A stretch of DNA of 8,506 bases from an uncultured Ruminococcus sp. (GTDB taxonomy: Bacteria > Bacillota > Clostridia > Oscillospirales > Ruminococcaceae): positions 1 through 8,506 of the forward strand of contig CAMWGS010000075.1 of NCBI GenBank assembly GCA_947173865.1. The letters run 5' to 3'. The notes beneath the pieces are model-generated. The model saw only the letters and a list, made by a program, of their open reading frames with translations. It was not told where the DNA came from and did not search any database. Positions within the stretch are counted from its first letter, which is position 1. Every line of letters begins with the position of its first letter. Of this stretch, positions 1-6,707 are shown in pieces. A program made the translations under genes and the position numbers.

Positions 1-3000
1 GAATATCAGGAGAATGAAGAATGGTCAAATGAAAATACTTATAAATTTAGCTTCAGCGTAAGCGACGGAGAAATTCCAGAGGGCATTTCGGAAGAATTGA
101 AAAAGGATTATGAAAAAATCAATGAAAATCCTAAGCTTGCGTCTGTCAAGTCAATAATAATCGGCGAACTGAAACTTAACGCAGAAGAAAACTGGACAGC
201 AGAAAATAAAGATTACAGTATTAAACTTAAACCAACTTTTTCAGAAGACGAAAACGGTGTAATGGTCGGAAATTTCCAAGCTGAATTTACTCTTAATAGT
301 ACCACATCTTTTGGTGAAACACTTTATATTTCTGCAACTGACAACTGTGATAATACTACATCAGAAACAAATAAAGTCAATATCAGAATTGATAAAGAAG
401 CTCCTGAAGTAGGCAGTATAAGTATTAATAATAATCTTAACAATGGTAACGATGAAAATATTAAAATATTTAGTGGAAATCAACTTGAAATAAGTGCCCG
501 TGTTACCGATAATCTTTCAGGTGTGGACAATGTTTCATATCAGTATGGGAATAAACGGCCTGTTCAAATGAAATGTAATGATAACAGAGAGTACAACGGA
601 ATACTTGATATTAGTGAAAACGATTCAACCGGTAAGATACAGATTATAGTAACTGATAAAGCAGGAAATACAGAAAATTATTACTGTGTGATTAGTCCTG
701 ATAACCGTGTAAATGTAACCAAGAACGAGGACGAAGCAACAACAATTATAAGGGATGGTGAAGCTCCTGTAGTCAACGACGTTTCTGTTTCGAATCCTGT
801 TTATACAGATGAAACAACAGGCAAAGATTGGTATAAGGATTATCCTGTAATATCAATAAATTCAAGCGATAATCAAGGAATCAAAAAAATTTCCGTATCA
901 ATCAACGGAAAAGTTATTTGGAAAGAAGTTACTGATGAATTTGTCAGAACACTTTCAGGGAAAGATGAAATATCAGATGAAGATATTAAGAATGTCCTTG
1001 AAAATTTAAAGCTTGAGTTTAAACCTATTGATAGAGATAATCAGAAATTTAATGTTGATATTTCTGGTGGTGGTGATAATTCTGTTCCGCTTGTTGATGA
1101 TAAGGGAAATACACAGAAGTTTTCACTTGAAAGCGACGGAAAATTAGAAGTGAATGTTGTGGCAGAAGATTATGCCGAAAACAAATCATCAGAAACCGAT
1201 AATTCAAAGGCTGTAATTTATATAGACAACAATGCTCCGACAACAAATGGTATTATTAATGCACATTATGGTAATATTTCTTTCAGACAATTCGGTACAT
1301 TCGCCAATGAGCAGGTTACTATAAAAGTAAAATTGTCGGATGAGAAAGATGTAAATTCGGATATTGATAATACAGTAGCATCTTCAGGAATAAAATATTT
1401 AAAGCTTGAATTTGCAGGTAAGGAATATAATGGACAGATTTATGAAAGTGAACCTGAATGGGTATTTTTTAACATACCTGTGCCAGACCTTCAAGGTGGT
1501 TTAAAACTTCCCGAAAATACAAGCATCAGTGGTGAAATGATACTGACAGGAGAAGACAATGTCGGCAATAAGCTTATATCAAATAATAATTCTGATGGTG
1601 GTATTAAACTTGTTAATGACCTTCATAACAGCAGTAATGTTATAGTTGAAAACAAAGAGCCTGTAATTGATTGCTCTGTAAAGGGTGATAACAGATATGA
1701 TAATGGTCGTGGTGAAGTATGGTACAGTAGTGATGTTATTGTTGAGTGTAATATTACTGATAATGCTGACGGAGATTCTGGACTTTCAAAAGTTAATTTC
1801 AGTAGGAGTCAGCAAAGAGCCAGTACCAAAGATTTAACTGATATTGGAAATTATATGGATGATAACGAAAAGAAGACGGAATACAGCGGTAAACTTTCAA
1901 CAGAAGAAGGTGCAGACGGAGAAGCCGTATTCATTATTGAGGCAACCGATAATGCGGGAAACTCTGTCAACGACAAAATTAAAGTAAATAAAGATATTAC
2001 CGCACCGTCAATCACAAAATTTGAATTTTATTCACCTGTTCTTTCAAGAAGTCCTGTAAATATAATTCAGGATAAAATAGAACGTTTCGGATATTTCTTT
2101 GACAGTACAACTGTAATGACAGTTTATGCAGAAGATACCAATGCAAGTTCGGGTATGGCTTCAATTTATTGCAGACTCATTAATTCTGACGGTACAGTAT
2201 TCAAGGAAGAACGTGTTGATAATCCGACTTTTGAAGATGATATGTACCATGCGGAATTTGAAATTCCCGAAGGCTTCAAGGGTGATATTTTAGCGTGGGC
2301 GGTTGACAATGTAAAGAATACATCTAAAGAAGTATCTCCGGACGGTTTAGCCTCTGAAAATCAGAACCGTCATGATTCTCATTCGGCTATTATTATTGAA
2401 ATGCCTCAGACAGAATACACTGATATTAATGGTCTTCCTCTTTATAGTGATAATGTTACAGCTTCAGTAATTATTGAAGATGATTTTTCCGGTATAAAAA
2501 CTGTTGAATGGACTACGTCAGATTATGACGGATGGCAGAGAATTGATATTGATGACAACGGCAATATATACGGTGATTACGACGGCTGGAGTGTTGACCG
2601 TATAGAAAGAAATATTGCATTGTCTGTATCAAATAATATAACTGTTTCAAGAGATGCAAATGACGATTCTATAATAGTAAGAATAACTGACAATTCCGGA
2701 AATGTCAGTGAGAATGAAGTTCATTTCAGTATTGACAAACAAGCCCCTGTTATATCTGTTTCGGGCATACAGCAGTCTCCGGAGATAAAATATTATAATT
2801 CAAGCCAGCAAGCACATATAGTTATTTCAGAACGAAATTTCAGTACTCCTGTAATTAACGGAAGTGCAGACGGCGGTTTTGCGGAAGACCCTGATTCCAT
2901 AAGGAACACTGATGATTTCAGACATATAAAAGATATTTCATATGATTCTGACGGAACATATAGTCTTGAAATTGAAGATACTGACCTTGCGGGAAATATT

Positions 3001-4488
3001 GCTGCAAGATATTTTTCCGGAACATTTGTTATTGACAAGACAGCCCCTGTTCTTGAAGTGGAATTTTCAAAACAGAGCGGTGAAAAGGCTGACCCGAAAA
3101 AAAGCAGTTATATAAATGATATCATCAGTGCTAAAATATCTGTTGAAGAACTTAATTTTGACAGTAGCAGAATATCAGTCAGAATAAACAACAAGGAATA
3201 CAAGCCGACCGACTGGAAAGAAATCAATGGTAAGCATATGGCAACAATACCATATGACGAATTTAAAGAAGACGGTGAATACACTGTAAGCATATCAGGT
3301 ACAGACCTTGCTTCAAATTCTTTCAAAAGTTATTCAGCAAGCTTTGTGATAGATACTGAAAGTCCTGAAATAGAATTTTCAGGTTTTGAGACTGCAAATA
3401 AGGGAGAAGTTTCACCTGTCATAAAAATAGAAGATATAAATCTTGATGAATATGGTCTCAAAGTATACAGAAACAACAAGCTTTGTGAAATGTCATATGA
3501 CAAAGTAAAGGAAGTATATAGTTTTGATGTATCAGACAATAATGATTGTATTACAGGAAAGTGGCTGGAAAAGACAGTTGACGGAAAGGTACATAAGGAA
3601 TTTATTTTTGATGATTTCCCGTCTGATGAGTGTTTTGACGGTTCATACAGTATTGATGTATCTGCTTCCGACAAGGCTGAAAACAGCCGTAATGAAACAA
3701 GGCAGTTTTCTGTAAATAGATTCGGTTCGGTATTTAAAGTTGAAAACATTGAGAATATAAATGGTAAATATCTTAATAAAGCACCTAATATTTCTATAAC
3801 AGAAACCAATGTTGACAAACATCAGGAAGGTTCGGAAATTATTGTTATACTTGATAAAGGGTCAGTTACAGAACAGCTTGACGAAACAATGTATGATGTT
3901 TCAGAACCTGAAATGCTTGATGATAAATCCGGATATGTTTATAACTATGTTATAAAAGCAGGAAATTTCAATCAGGACCTTGATTACAGAATTTCAATAC
4001 AGACAGTTGATGAGGCAGGTAATAAAAATGTAAGTACCAGCAGGGGTGCTGAATTTGGTTTCAATGTTGATACTCATGAACCGGAATTTAAGTGTGACGA
4101 ACTTATTGAACGTGCTGAATTCAGAGAGTCTGAAAAGACTTTCAGACTTAATGCAAATGAAAAACTTAAGCATATAACTGTTACAACAAGTCTTGATGAA
4201 GTGCTTCTTGATTTGGATGCTGATGATGATAAGGACAGAAATGACAACAGCTATACATTTGTTATGCCTGCATCAAATGTATCACGTTCAGTTACTGTTG
4301 AACTTACCGACCTTGCAGGAAATAAGACCATTGAAACTTATAATAATCTTCTTATTACTGAAAATATGCTCCTTTATTTATTCCATAAAACATGGATAAA
4401 GGTTACCGGAGGAATTGCTGTTTTGGGTGTAGGTACTGCTGGAGGATTTACCATTGCAGGAAAAAGAAGACGCAGAAGAATAAAGTGA
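1..4488 (+). CDS. Large membrane-anchored multi-Ig-like surface protein, 5' end missing
   Basis: The reading frame is open from base 1, so 1495 residues are visible and the true start lies upstream; a TTG at 97 is internal and has no ribosome site. About ten to eleven Ig-like modules of roughly 100-150 residues follow one another. Joints carry a D-x-x-[AS]-P type linker (IDKQAPVI, IDKTAPVL, IDTESPEI, VDTHEPEF) and modules end in a D-x-AGN type strand (TDKAGN, TDNAGN, TDLAGN), the usual pattern of bacterial Ig-like repeats. The C-terminus has one hydrophobic helix (about residues 1466-1487, rich in Gly, Val and Ala) followed by KRRRRRIK, which predicts an outside array and a short inside tail. 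No LPxTG sorting motif is present. Its gene comes 19 bases before the next, in an operon with YukD and EssC. A role as an adhesin or as a wall-spanning extension of the secretion machine is inferred from context only. Confidence 0.88.
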   Translation, partial: EYQENEEWSNENTYKFSFSVSDGEIPEGISEELKKDYEKINENPKLASVKSIIIGELKLNAEENWTAENKDYSIKLKPTFSEDENGVMVGNFQAEFTLNSTTSFGETLYISATDNCDNTTSETNKVNIRIDKEAPEVGSISINNNLNNGNDENIKIFSGNQLEISARVTDNLSGVDNVSYQYGNKRPVQMKCNDNREYNGILDISENDSTGKIQIIVTDKAGNTENYYCVISPDNRVNVTKNEDEATTIIRDGEAPVVNDVSVSNPVYTDETTGKDWYKDYPVISINSSDNQGIKKISVSINGKVIWKEVTDEFVRTLSGKDEISDEDIKNVLENLKLEFKPIDRDNQKFNVDISGGGDNSVPLVDDKGNTQKFSLESDGKLEVNVVAEDYAENKSSETDNSKAVIYIDNNAPTTNGIINAHYGNISFRQFGTFANEQVTIKVKLSDEKDVNSDIDNTVASSGIKYLKLEFAGKEYNGQIYESEPEWVFFNIPVPDLQGGLKLPENTSISGEMILTGEDNVGNKLISNNNSDGGIKLVNDLHNSSNVIVENKEPVIDCSVKGDNRYDNGRGEVWYSSDVIVECNITDNADGDSGLSKVNFSRSQQRASTKDLTDIGNYMDDNEKKTEYSGKLSTEEGADGEAVFIIEATDNAGNSVNDKIKVNKDITAPSITKFEFYSPVLSRSPVNIIQDKIERFGYFFDSTTVMTVYAEDTNASSGMASIYCRLINSDGTVFKEERVDNPTFEDDMYHAEFEIPEGFKGDILAWAVDNVKNTSKEVSPDGLASENQNRHDSHSAIIIEMPQTEYTDINGLPLYSDNVTASVIIEDDFSGIKTVEWTTSDYDGWQRIDIDDNGNIYGDYDGWSVDRIERNIALSVSNNITVSRDANDDSIIVRITDNSGNVSENEVHFSIDKQAPVISVSGIQQSPEIKYYNSSQQAHIVISERNFSTPVINGSADGGFAEDPDSIRNTDDFRHIKDISYDSDGTYSLEIEDTDLAGNIAARYFSGTFVIDKTAPVLEVEFSKQSGEKADPKKSSYINDIISAKISVEELNFDSSRISVRINNKEYKPTDWKEINGKHMATIPYDEFKEDGEYTVSISGTDLASNSFKSYSASFVIDTESPEIEFSGFETANKGEVSPVIKIEDINLDEYGLKVYRNNKLCEMSYDKVKEVYSFDVSDNNDCITGKWLEKTVDGKVHKEFIFDDFPSDECFDGSYSIDVSASDKAENSRNETRQFSVNRFGSVFKVENIENINGKYLNKAPNISITETNVDKHQEGSEIIVILDKGSVTEQLDETMYDVSEPEMLDDKSGYVYNYVIKAGNFNQDLDYRISIQTVDEAGNKNVSTSRGAEFGFNVDTHEPEFKCDELIERAEFRESEKTFRLNANEKLKHITVTTSLDEVLLDLDADDDKDRNDNSYTFVMPASNVSRSVTVELTDLAGNKTIETYNNLLITENMLLYLFHKTWIKVTGGIAVLGVGTAGGFTIAGKRRRRRIK
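391..4350 (+). repeat. Array of Ig-like protein modules
   Basis: Module joints recognised from the linker motif start near bases 391, 751, 1222, 1651, 1987, 2731, 3031, 3349 and 4066. Two more boundaries, near 2390 and 3720, lack the classic linker. Module ends with D-x-AGN or relatives are clear at 652-669, 1942-1962, 2683-2703, 2977-2997, 3298-3318, 3664-3684, 4003-4023 and 4303-4323. The modules are diverged at DNA level; I see no long identical repeats, so this is an old protein-level array and not a recent tandem duplication. Confidence 0.8.
4393..4485 (+). other. C-terminal transmembrane anchor and basic tail of the Ig-array protein
   Basis: Trp1465 opens a run of about 22 mostly small or hydrophobic residues (WIKVTGGIAVLGVGTAGG and onward) that ends in KRRRRRIK and the stop codon. 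By the positive-inside rule this is a single-pass anchor with the Ig modules outside the cell. The helix is Gly-rich, which is compatible with close helix packing against other membrane proteins; that part is inference. Confidence 0.8.
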
Positions 4489-4494
4489 TTTCTT

Positions 4495-4504
4495 AAAAGG
4501 TGAG
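4495..4504 (+). promoter_or_regulatory. Ribosome binding site for the 311-residue protein
   Basis: AAAAGGTGAG lies 3 bases before the ATG at 4508, in the 19-base gap after the Ig-array gene. It contains AAGGTGA, close to the consensus AAGGAGGTGA, and fixes this start. The gap has no room for a terminator and none is seen. Confidence 0.7.
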
Positions 4505-4507
4505 AAA

Positions 4508-5443
4508 ATGATTAATGTAAAGGAATTATATGAAAAGGAAACTGTATCAGGTGAAGATGCAGGCAGACTGATTATATATAATGATATATGTACATATAAG
4601 AATCAAATCGGGGCTTTCTGCCCCGATGAAGAATATGAACCGATAACTCAGACGATTCTTGATGCTATTATTGATAGGATAGATACTGTTGAAGAAGCAG
4701 AAATACTTGAATGTTATGTGCAGCTACAGAATTTCGTACGGTATGCACAGGCTGTTTCGTTTGCATATAATCAACAGGCACAGAATGGTTTCTGTCGCCT
4801 GCTTATGTATATGACACAAGCTCAGCACGTTGAACACGCAAGAAAAATGATAGAAATGCTTCCTATGATAATGACTGAAAGTCAGTTCTTGGAAATGCAG
4901 TCTCCAGGTAAGCTGGCAAGACTACGTGGAGTTGCTATTGTAGCAAATAATTTCCCATGTCGTCCGAAATGTCTCGACGCACAGGACCATTTTATAGAAC
5001 CTGAAATAGACTGTTTTCAAGAAATGATGAGTCTTGAACATTCAGGAAGTATGGCAGATAAAATAGAATATTTCCGGAATCATCTTATGCTTGACGGTCT
5101 TAAATATCAGATAGCATACAATAAGCTCTTTGAACTGATTGCAGAAAGAATTGATATGCCGGAGTTTACTGTTTTTTGTACAGATGTAGAGGAACTTAAA
5201 AAACAGATTGATGAATTCAATATACAGAGAGAAAACTTTGCTCATGAAATTGCAGGAGAAGGCGGAGAATATTTTAATAAGCTGGAAATACTTAATGATG
5301 TATTCAGACCTGTAAATCTGGAGGGTCTTGAACCGTCCGAAAAAGCTACAGAAGCAGTACGCAGACGCATGGAGGATATTTCTGTTTTCCGTACATCTAT
5401 GAATAAGTTGGTTTTAATGCTTATTGGTGCTGAGGTGGACTGA
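4508..5443 (+). CDS. Unrecognised helix-rich, cysteine-rich 311-residue protein
   Basis: I do not recognise this family. The protein is complete, starting at an ATG with a good ribosome site and ending in TGA that overlaps the next start. It has no signal peptide and no convincing membrane segment, so it is probably cytosolic. Composition and pattern suggest mainly alpha helix, with amphipathic stretches at about residues 40-130 and 180-245 and an acidic C-terminal end (LIGAEVD). Eight cysteines (28, 38, 69, 96, 151, 155, 169, 224) are unusual for its size; C151 and C155 form a CxxxC in NFPCRPKCLD. The segment RLRGVAIVANNF (139-149 or so) is the only clearly beta-like part. It is translationally coupled to the Rep-like protein downstream, so the two probably act together or are made in matched amounts. 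It may be a T7SS accessory factor or mobile-element cargo; the sequence does not decide. Confidence 0.93.
   Translation: MINVKELYEKETVSGEDAGRLIIYNDICTYKNQIGAFCPDEEYEPITQTILDAIIDRIDTVEEAEILECYVQLQNFVRYAQAVSFAYNQQAQNGFCRLLMYMTQAQHVEHARKMIEMLPMIMTESQFLEMQSPGKLARLRGVAIVANNFPCRPKCLDAQDHFIEPEIDCFQEMMSLEHSGSMADKIEYFRNHLMLDGLKYQIAYNKLFELIAERIDMPEFTVFCTDVEELKKQIDEFNIQRENFAHEIAGEGGEYFNKLEILNDVFRPVNLEGLEPSEKATEAVRRRMEDISVFRTSMNKLVLMLIGAEVD
4585..4598. repeat. Perfect 14-bp palindrome inside the 311-residue protein gene
   Basis: TATATGTACATATA reads the same on both strands. It lies 78 bases after the start codon of its gene and 8 bases before a GC-rich hairpin. It has the shape of a dimer-binding operator, but a palindrome of this length is expected by chance roughly once in a window this size, so function is uncertain. 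Confidence 0.3.
4607..4627 (+). repeat. GC-rich 8-bp perfect hairpin early in the 311-residue protein gene
   Basis: ATCGGGGC (4607-4614) pairs perfectly with GCCCCGAT (4620-4627) around the loop TTTCT. The stem is strongly GC-rich in an AT-rich gene. No T-run follows on either strand, so it is not an intrinsic terminator. It could slow ribosomes or affect mRNA stability between the surface-protein gene and the downstream genes; this is inference. Confidence 0.4.
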
Positions 5444-5445
5444 TG
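5432..5445 (+). promoter_or_regulatory. Ribosome binding site and TGATG stop-start overlap
   Basis: GAGGTGG (5432-5438) matches the GGAGGTG core and lies 4 bases before the ATG at 5443. That ATG shares its A with the TGA stop of the preceding gene (5441-5443). This is a classic translational coupling arrangement and supports the upstream start over the in-frame ATG at 5452. Confidence 0.75.
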
Positions 5446-6429
5446 GGATACATGAAAGGGATTGACGGTGAGTCATCATCTGTAGGCATGATTTTTGAAC
5501 CGGACCTGCATATAAATTCAGTTTCCAGAAATACTTTCAGAATAATGAAACAGTCGTCAGCCATGAATAAACTTGCTACTTTGAAAACAACTGAAAATTT
5601 TATATCGGAAAATGACAGTGATACAGTATGTATTGAAAAGGATAACCTGAAAATATATTTTGAGAATTTTTCCGCTCTCGGTAAGGGGTTGAAAACTACT
5701 ACTCACAGATTAGCAGATGCTCTTATGGTGAAATTTACAGAGATGGGAGCAGGTGAGAGGACTGTGAGGCTTCCTATTACTGAATATATGAAACTGTGTG
5801 AACTGAAAAACACTGGAGAAATACGGAAACAGGTGCGTGCTGACCTTAATACTCTTTTCAATATGCGTGTAAGTTTCAGAAAATCATCAAACAGGGAACG
5901 AAGTCTCGAAGGTATAAAAATATGCAATGATGTGAAAATAAAAAACAATACTATCTTTTTTACATTCAGTGATGAGTTTTTCTATGTAATGAAAACCATG
6001 CCGGTAATGCCATATCCTGAAAAATTATTCAGGATAAATCTGAAAAAAAATCCGAACAGCTATTATCTTCTGAAAAAAATATCAGAACATAAGAAAATGA
6101 ATTATTTCAAGAAAAACGCTGATACTTTGAGTGTAAGGATATTGCTTGAATGTACTCCTGAACTTCCGGCATATGAAGATGTTGTCAATACAGACAGAGC
6201 GGTTTCACGGAGAATTATAGAGCCGTTTGAACGTGATATGAACGAGCTTTCAGATGTGCTTATATGGGAATACTGTCATTCAAATGGAACTCCCCTCAGT
6301 GAAAGTGAACTTATTGATTTCAACTATCATATTTTCTATAATCTGCTTGTAAGGATAAAGTGGCTTAATTACCCTGAATTGCAGAAAAAGAAAAAGAAGA
6401 GAAATTCATTGCAGGAAAGGAATAAATGA
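5443..6429 (+). CDS. Replication-initiator-like (Rep_3/RepA-type) winged-helix protein
   Basis: This 328-residue protein has the layout of plasmid replication initiators with two winged-helix domains. The first spans about residues 60-200, including helix-rich ALGKGLKTTTHRLADALM and then a helix-turn-strand region (PITEYMKLCELKNTGEIRKQ, residues 111-130) ahead of a beta wing (SFRKSSNRERS). The second spans about 200-290, from NPNSYYLLKKISEH through TDRAVSRRIIEPFERDM to WEYCHSNGTPLS, a pattern I associate with Rep-like proteins of Clostridia plasmids and prophages. The tail is very basic (KKKKKR), fitting DNA binding. No iterons or origin are visible around it, and the gene is locked into the operon by a 1-base overlap upstream and a 1-base gap downstream. 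It is therefore either a true Rep protein of an element carrying this locus or a co-opted DNA-binding regulator. Family call is from memory of motifs, without a search. Confidence 0.7.
   Translation: MGYMKGIDGESSSVGMIFEPDLHINSVSRNTFRIMKQSSAMNKLATLKTTENFISENDSDTVCIEKDNLKIYFENFSALGKGLKTTTHRLADALMVKFTEMGAGERTVRLPITEYMKLCELKNTGEIRKQVRADLNTLFNMRVSFRKSSNRERSLEGIKICNDVKIKNNTIFFTFSDEFFYVMKTMPVMPYPEKLFRINLKKNPNSYYLLKKISEHKKMNYFKKNADTLSVRILLECTPELPAYEDVVNTDRAVSRRIIEPFERDMNELSDVLIWEYCHSNGTPLSESELIDFNYHIFYNLLVRIKWLNYPELQKKKKKRNSLQERNK
6013..6036. repeat. 9-bp inverted repeat inside the Rep-like gene
   Basis: TATCCTGAA (6013-6021) is the exact reverse complement of TTCAGGATA (6028-6036), with a 6-base spacer. 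Rep proteins often bind inverted repeats near or within their own genes, but a repeat of this size can easily arise by chance in 8.5 kb, and no second copy was noticed. Confidence 0.25.
6414..6420 (+). promoter_or_regulatory. Ribosome binding site for YukD
   Basis: GGAAAGG lies 10 bases before the ATG at 6431, within the last codons of the Rep-like gene. The stop TGA (6427-6429) is one base from the start ATG, so re-initiation by the same ribosomes is likely. Confidence 0.5.
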
Positions 6430-6430
6430 T

Positions 6431-6682
6431 ATGAATAAAATAATTATTCAGGTATATCTGCCGGCAAACAGAACGACTTATGATGTCAGAGTGCCTGAAA
6501 ATATGTATGTGTATGATGTCGTAAGAGTTCTGGCAGAATTGTTTTCCGAGTCTGCAAAAGGCTTTTATTATAAGGGTGACGTAAATATTTTATGTTTCAG
6601 GGAAAGTGGAAAAAGCCTACTGCAGAATTGCACTCTGAAAGAATTAGGAGTTTCAAACAGGACTCAGCTTATGTTTGTATAA
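6431..6682 (+). CDS. yukD: YukD/EsaB-type ubiquitin-like T7SS protein
   Basis: The 83-residue product has the size of YukD/EsaB (about 80 residues) and its beta-grasp pattern. An opening strand IIIQVYLP is followed by a second strand TYDVRVPEN, then a helix YVYDVVRVLAELFSES. The last part is the typical LKELGVSNRTQLMFV, comparable to the closing L-x-E-x-G-V-x-x-G-x-x-L of ubiquitin-like folds. There is no C-terminal Gly-Gly, as expected, since YukD is not conjugated to other proteins. In Bacillus and Staphylococcus it is a small cytosolic part of the T7SS machine that works with the EssC/YukB ATPase. Here it stands directly before essC, separated by 25 bases, which strongly supports the call. 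The match is by pattern and context; small beta-grasp proteins are hard to place by eye on sequence alone. Confidence 0.85.
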   Translation: MNKIIIQVYLPANRTTYDVRVPENMYVYDVVRVLAELFSESAKGFYYKGDVNILCFRESGKSLLQNCTLKELGVSNRTQLMFV

Positions 6683-6695
6683 TAAATAATAAAAC

Positions 6696-6700
6696 GGGAG
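6696..6700 (+). promoter_or_regulatory. Ribosome binding site for EssC
   Basis: GGGAG lies 7 bases before the ATG at 6708 in an AT-rich 25-base gap. It fixes the EssC start, and the protein then begins with MLLITFMQNEF, as EssC N-terminal domains usually do. Confidence 0.65.
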
Positions 6701-6707
6701 AAAAAAT

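Noticed and set aside
97..99. TTG as the start of the Ig-array gene
   Set aside because: The same frame is open back to base 1 with similar protein composition, and no ribosome site precedes the TTG; the gene is cut by the window edge.
3330..3818. 162-codon open frame on the minus strand
   Set aside because: It lies wholly inside the Ig-array gene, has no good ribosome site and its low-complexity Ser/Leu-rich product looks like the reverse shadow of Asp/Glu/Lys-rich coding sequence.
391..4350. CRISPR-like or recent tandem DNA repeat array
   Set aside because: Periodicity exists only at protein level; the DNA of the modules is too diverged and unevenly spaced.
4607..4627. Intrinsic terminator after the Ig-array gene
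   Set aside because: The hairpin is strong but lies 100 bases inside the next coding region and has no T-run on either strand.
5300..5442. Iterons or a replication origin in front of the Rep-like gene
   Set aside because: The region is coding sequence of the 311-residue protein and I see no repeated 15-22 base units or AT-rich origin block in it.
6383..6404. Slippery purine run for programmed frameshifting at the end of the Rep-like gene
   Set aside because: The run of A and G only encodes the basic KKKKKR tail; there is no heptamer slippery motif with a following hairpin, and yukD has its own start and ribosome site.
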